Shown here one piece after another: positions 22,501 through 24,362 of a DNA stretch of 24,362 nucleotides; within the stretch, counting starts at the first letter, position 1; each line of letters opens with the position of its first letter. Made by a program: the position numbers and the translations under genes. Location: assembly GCA_964575715.1 (NCBI GenBank), contig CAZNSG010000120.1:1-24362 (forward strand), written 5' to 3'. Below the pieces are notes generated by a model that searched no databases, was not told the origin of the DNA, and saw only the letters and a list, made by a program, of their open reading frames with translations. The stretch comes from PNAI01 sp964575715 (lineage in GTDB: Bacteria > Pseudomonadota > Alphaproteobacteria > Rhizobiales > Xanthobacteraceae).

Positions 22501-22608
22501 ATGCCGATGGATACTATTATTGTCGTCAGCGCCATCACGACAGCCTTCGTCCTGTTTGCGGTCGTGTTGCTGTGGGCCGATCTCCAGACACGCAGTCATA
22601 GCAAGTAA
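22501..22608 (+). CDS. Single-pass membrane microprotein (35 residues)
   Basis: ATG 22501 to TAA 22608 encodes MPMDTIIVVSAITTAFVLF..., a protein of 35 residues with one hydrophobic helix (about 5-25) followed by a short polar tail (ADLQTRSHSK). ggag at 22490-22493 lies seven bases before the ATG, favouring this start over the ATG at 22507. The N-terminal pattern MDTIIVVSAI recalls small proteins I have seen in Bradyrhizobium-like genomes, which supports a real gene. Size and topology resemble accessory subunits of respiratory oxidases (the CydX type), but there is no sequence evidence for that. It may be under FNR/FixK-type control from the box at 22421. Function unknown. Confidence 0.65.
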   Translation: MPMDTIIVVSAITTAFVLFAVVLLWADLQTRSHSK

Positions 22609-22671
22609 GGCCGCGATCTAACCCGCCGCGCTCATACGTATCTGCTCGTCGCCGAGCGGGCAGGCGGGTGA

Positions 22672-23142
22672 TTACGGTTTTGCCATGCGGCAGGCGGGAT
22701 TGTTCGCCCAGTTGCGATCGGCGCCGACCACGCACCACTGCACTCCCCAGCTCGCGCCGATCATGCCGCCATCTTCGATGATGGAATAATGCACCATCCG
22801 CCACTTTCCATCGGAGGTGAGCGCACGCGCGCTGCAGAACCGGCGCGGTATGGTGTTGCCGCCCCACGGCCGGAACGCGACTTCTCGGATTTTCTCGAAC
22901 TGTACGATCTCCAAATCGGAAGCCCAGAACCGGCCTTCCTTGCGCGCGAAGCGCGATTGGATCAGGAACAGCGCGAACGGCCGATCGCACAGCGGCACCT
23001 CGCCATCGTAGTGCAGGCCGCCGAGCCCGGTATTCATTTCGAACCAATTGGCCGCATGCCCGCGGGTACTCCAGGCGCCGCTAAAGCTGCCAACCAGCAA
23101 CGCCGCCAATGCCAAGCGCAGAACGCGCGCACAATTGCCCAT
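22672..23142 (-). CDS. Exported protein of unknown function
   Basis: 156 residues from ATG 23142, chosen because ggaggag stands four bases upstream; the open frame extends further but without features. A signal peptide covers about residues 1-31 (LALAALLVGSF... ending GHAA). I do not recognise the mature domain. It has four cysteines, at about 52, 103, 136 and 150, and tryptophan-rich segments (RFWASDLEIV, FRPWGG, SWGVQWCVV, NWANNPACRMA), suggesting a compact disulfide-bonded periplasmic fold. The final third (GKWRMVHYSIIEDGG to CRMA) looks the most conserved in type. Neighbours give no functional hint. Confidence 0.7.
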   Translation of the reverse strand: MGNCARVLRLALAALLVGSFSGAWSTRGHAANWFEMNTGLGGLHYDGEVPLCDRPFALFLIQSRFARKEGRFWASDLEIVQFEKIREVAFRPWGGNTIPRRFCSARALTSDGKWRMVHYSIIEDGGMIGASWGVQWCVVGADRNWANNPACRMAKP

Positions 23143-23416
23143 GTCACTCCTCCACCGAACTGCCAGAACCAAGGCAGCATATGACATTCTAACACTGCGC
23201 GCACGCGATTTGCCGAATGATTTTCGCCTGATCGCAGCCGGACGGACCTCAAATAACCGGCCGGCGCCCGCAAATTTTTCCTCCCGCCAGCCGTCGGCCG
23301 GCCGCAACACAGATTGCGACTCAATTCCAAGATAATTTTTCGCGCCCCGATTCAACATTGCTGCAAATCATACTAACTTCGGCCCAAGTGATTCGCGGCG
23401 GGGGCGTTCGCGCATC

Positions 23417-23444
23417 ACCGGAGGCCAAGGACCGGAGGCCAAAG
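23417..23444 (+). repeat. 14-bp tandem repeat duplicating a ribosome-binding site
   Basis: accggaggccaagg (23417-23430) is followed directly by accggaggccaaag (23431-23444), one base before the thioesterase ATG. Each unit contains a ggagg Shine-Dalgarno core; the nearer core (23434-23438) is seven bases from the start codon. Confidence 0.85.
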
Positions 23445-23445
23445 A

Positions 23446-23922
23446 ATGGCGGTTGCGGCACGCCGGCTCGAGGCTGTCGAAAACGTGTTCGGAATTCAGG
23501 CGGCCGGCCGCCTGCTGACTGAAATATTTGCACCCTGGGTGCAGGAGCTCGGGTTGTTGGTGGAAAGCATCGAGGCCACCCGCCCGCCCGGTGCGCCGGC
23601 GGATTGGCAGCCCGGCGCGGTGATGCGCCTGCCATTTTCCAGCAAGCTGTGCCGCGATGGCGGCGTGGTCTGCGGCCAGGCGCTGCTGGCGGCCGCCGAT
23701 ACCGCCATGGTGCTGGCCTGCTCGGCGGCGTGGAACGGCCACCGGCCCATGAGCGCCATCGACCAGACCATGCATTTCCTCCGGCCGGTGAACTTCGACC
23801 TGCTGGTGGATGCGCGCATCATTCGCGTCGGCCGCACCACCACCTTCGGCCGGGTGACACTCGCCAGCGCCGCCGACGGACGCCCCGTCGGCATGGTTTC
23901 CAGCGCCTACGCCATGCTGTAA
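23446..23922 (+). CDS. PaaI-family hotdog thioesterase
   Basis: 158 residues, usual size for a single hotdog domain. The long helix segment DGGVVCGQALLAAADTAMVLAC (split here as DGGVVCGQ, Gly72-Gly73, and LLAAADTAM, Asp85) matches the PaaI/4HBT-type active-site helix, in which the Asp is catalytic. TMHFLRPVNF and a GRTTTFGRVTL strand follow, as in the family. Such enzymes hydrolyse acyl-CoA thioesters in the cytoplasm. ATG 23446 is preceded by a duplicated ribosome-binding site. The acyl substrate cannot be told from sequence; no phenylacetate genes are nearby. Confidence 0.87.
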   Translation: MAVAARRLEAVENVFGIQAAGRLLTEIFAPWVQELGLLVESIEATRPPGAPADWQPGAVMRLPFSSKLCRDGGVVCGQALLAAADTAMVLACSAAWNGHRPMSAIDQTMHFLRPVNFDLLVDARIIRVGRTTTFGRVTLASAADGRPVGMVSSAYAML

Positions 23923-23976
23923 TTGACGTTTGATCGTCCCGCCGCGCGCGTCACATCCCCGTCAGTCGTATACCCG

Positions 23977-24243
23977 TCAATTGATATTCGGTGGTTGCTT
24001 CTTGGCGCGCGGCGCCGGTTCCGGCGTCACAAAGGGGCGGCCGTCGTAATAGATGTTATGGCGGCAGAAACCGCCGCGGCCCGACACCGACCACATGCAC
24101 TGCTCGAAGGTGACGAAGGTGCACTGGGTACCGCCGCCACCCCGCCCGCCGTATTCGGCGCACCAGCGGTACGGGTCGGCCCGTGCCGTATCGACCGTCG
24201 ATCCGATCGCCAGCAGGAACACAATTGCGAAAGCGCTGCGCAT
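23977..24243 (-). CDS. DUF3551-like small exported protein
   Basis: 88 residues from ATG 24243, chosen for ggagg seven bases upstream and because the protein then starts with a signal peptide (MRSAFAIVFLLAIGSTVDTARA). The mature part has the pattern YRWCAEYGG, TQCTFVTFEQCMWSVSG, GGFC and N, matching DUF3551 proteins, which are abundant in Bradyrhizobium relatives. Four cysteines probably form two disulfides. A Pro/Lys-rich tail ends the protein. Function is unknown for the family. The gene is convergent with the thioesterase gene. Confidence 0.82.
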   Translation of the reverse strand: MRSAFAIVFLLAIGSTVDTARADPYRWCAEYGGRGGGGTQCTFVTFEQCMWSVSGRGGFCRHNIYYDGRPFVTPEPAPRAKKQPPNIN

Positions 24244-24362
24244 GCTCGCCTCCAATGGTTCGCCTCCAAAGATTTCGAGGCGCAAGATTGAGTACCGTTC
24301 CGCCGCCAACGCAAGCCAGGAGCGCGCAGCATCGCGCAAAATTGAACAGGCTTCGCGGTGCA

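Noticed and set aside
1..24362. tRNA, rRNA, prophage or transposase genes
   Set aside because: No tRNA-like T-loop with matching acceptor stem, rRNA segment or transposase/integrase motif was recognised by eye in any part of the window.

Overview
The window looks like chromosomal DNA of an alphaproteobacterium of the order Hyphomicrobiales (Rhizobiales), probably near Bradyrhizobium, Rhodopseudomonas or Pseudolabrys. The basis is high GC, gene content (hisZ beside hisG, a DUF3551-like secreted protein, a TipF-like degenerate EAL protein, an alpha-type CheZ) and several palindromic intergenic repeats of the kind common in that group. The taxonomic placement is inference. I found no rRNA, tRNA, phage, transposase or CRISPR array.

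Layout. 0.2-2.6 kb (minus strand): a HAD-IIA hydrolase and a membrane-anchored degenerate EAL protein. 2.8-5.8 kb: a GT39/ArnT-like membrane glycosyltransferase and an omega-amino acid:pyruvate aminotransferase, convergent on an inverted pair of repeats that supplies the glycosyltransferase's last codons and stop. 6.1-10.1 kb (plus): hisS, hisZ, hisG, with an intergenic repeat between hisS and hisZ and a low-GC patch inside hisS. 10.3-12.9 kb: a GtrA-family membrane protein divergent from a GT2 polyprenyl-phosphate sugar synthase, which overlaps a YdjC/ChbG-type deacetylase. Together with the GT39 enzyme 6 kb away, these resemble a lipid-linked amino-sugar pathway for decorating the envelope.

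13.2-15.7 kb (plus): a secreted TPR protein and two paralogous exported ClpP-fold proteins. The first keeps a Ser/His pair; the second has lost the His. 15.7-16.3 kb holds two complex palindromic repeats, each carrying the same roughly 62-bp two-hairpin module, which also occurs at 5.9 kb inside a third kind of repeat. 16.3-24.2 kb: L,D-transpeptidase, CheZ, MFS transporter, glutathione S-transferase, cold-shock protein, RlmJ, RNase T2, a 35-residue membrane microprotein downstream of an FNR/FixK-like box, an unidentified exported protein, a hotdog thioesterase and a DUF3551-like protein.

Most genes are ordinary housekeeping or accessory genes. The points most worth a second look are the nested repeat module, the amino-sugar gene set, the ClpP-fold pair with the secreted TPR protein, the microprotein with its box, and the composition shift inside hisS. 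All motif reading, residue counts and base counts were done by eye; no database search was run.
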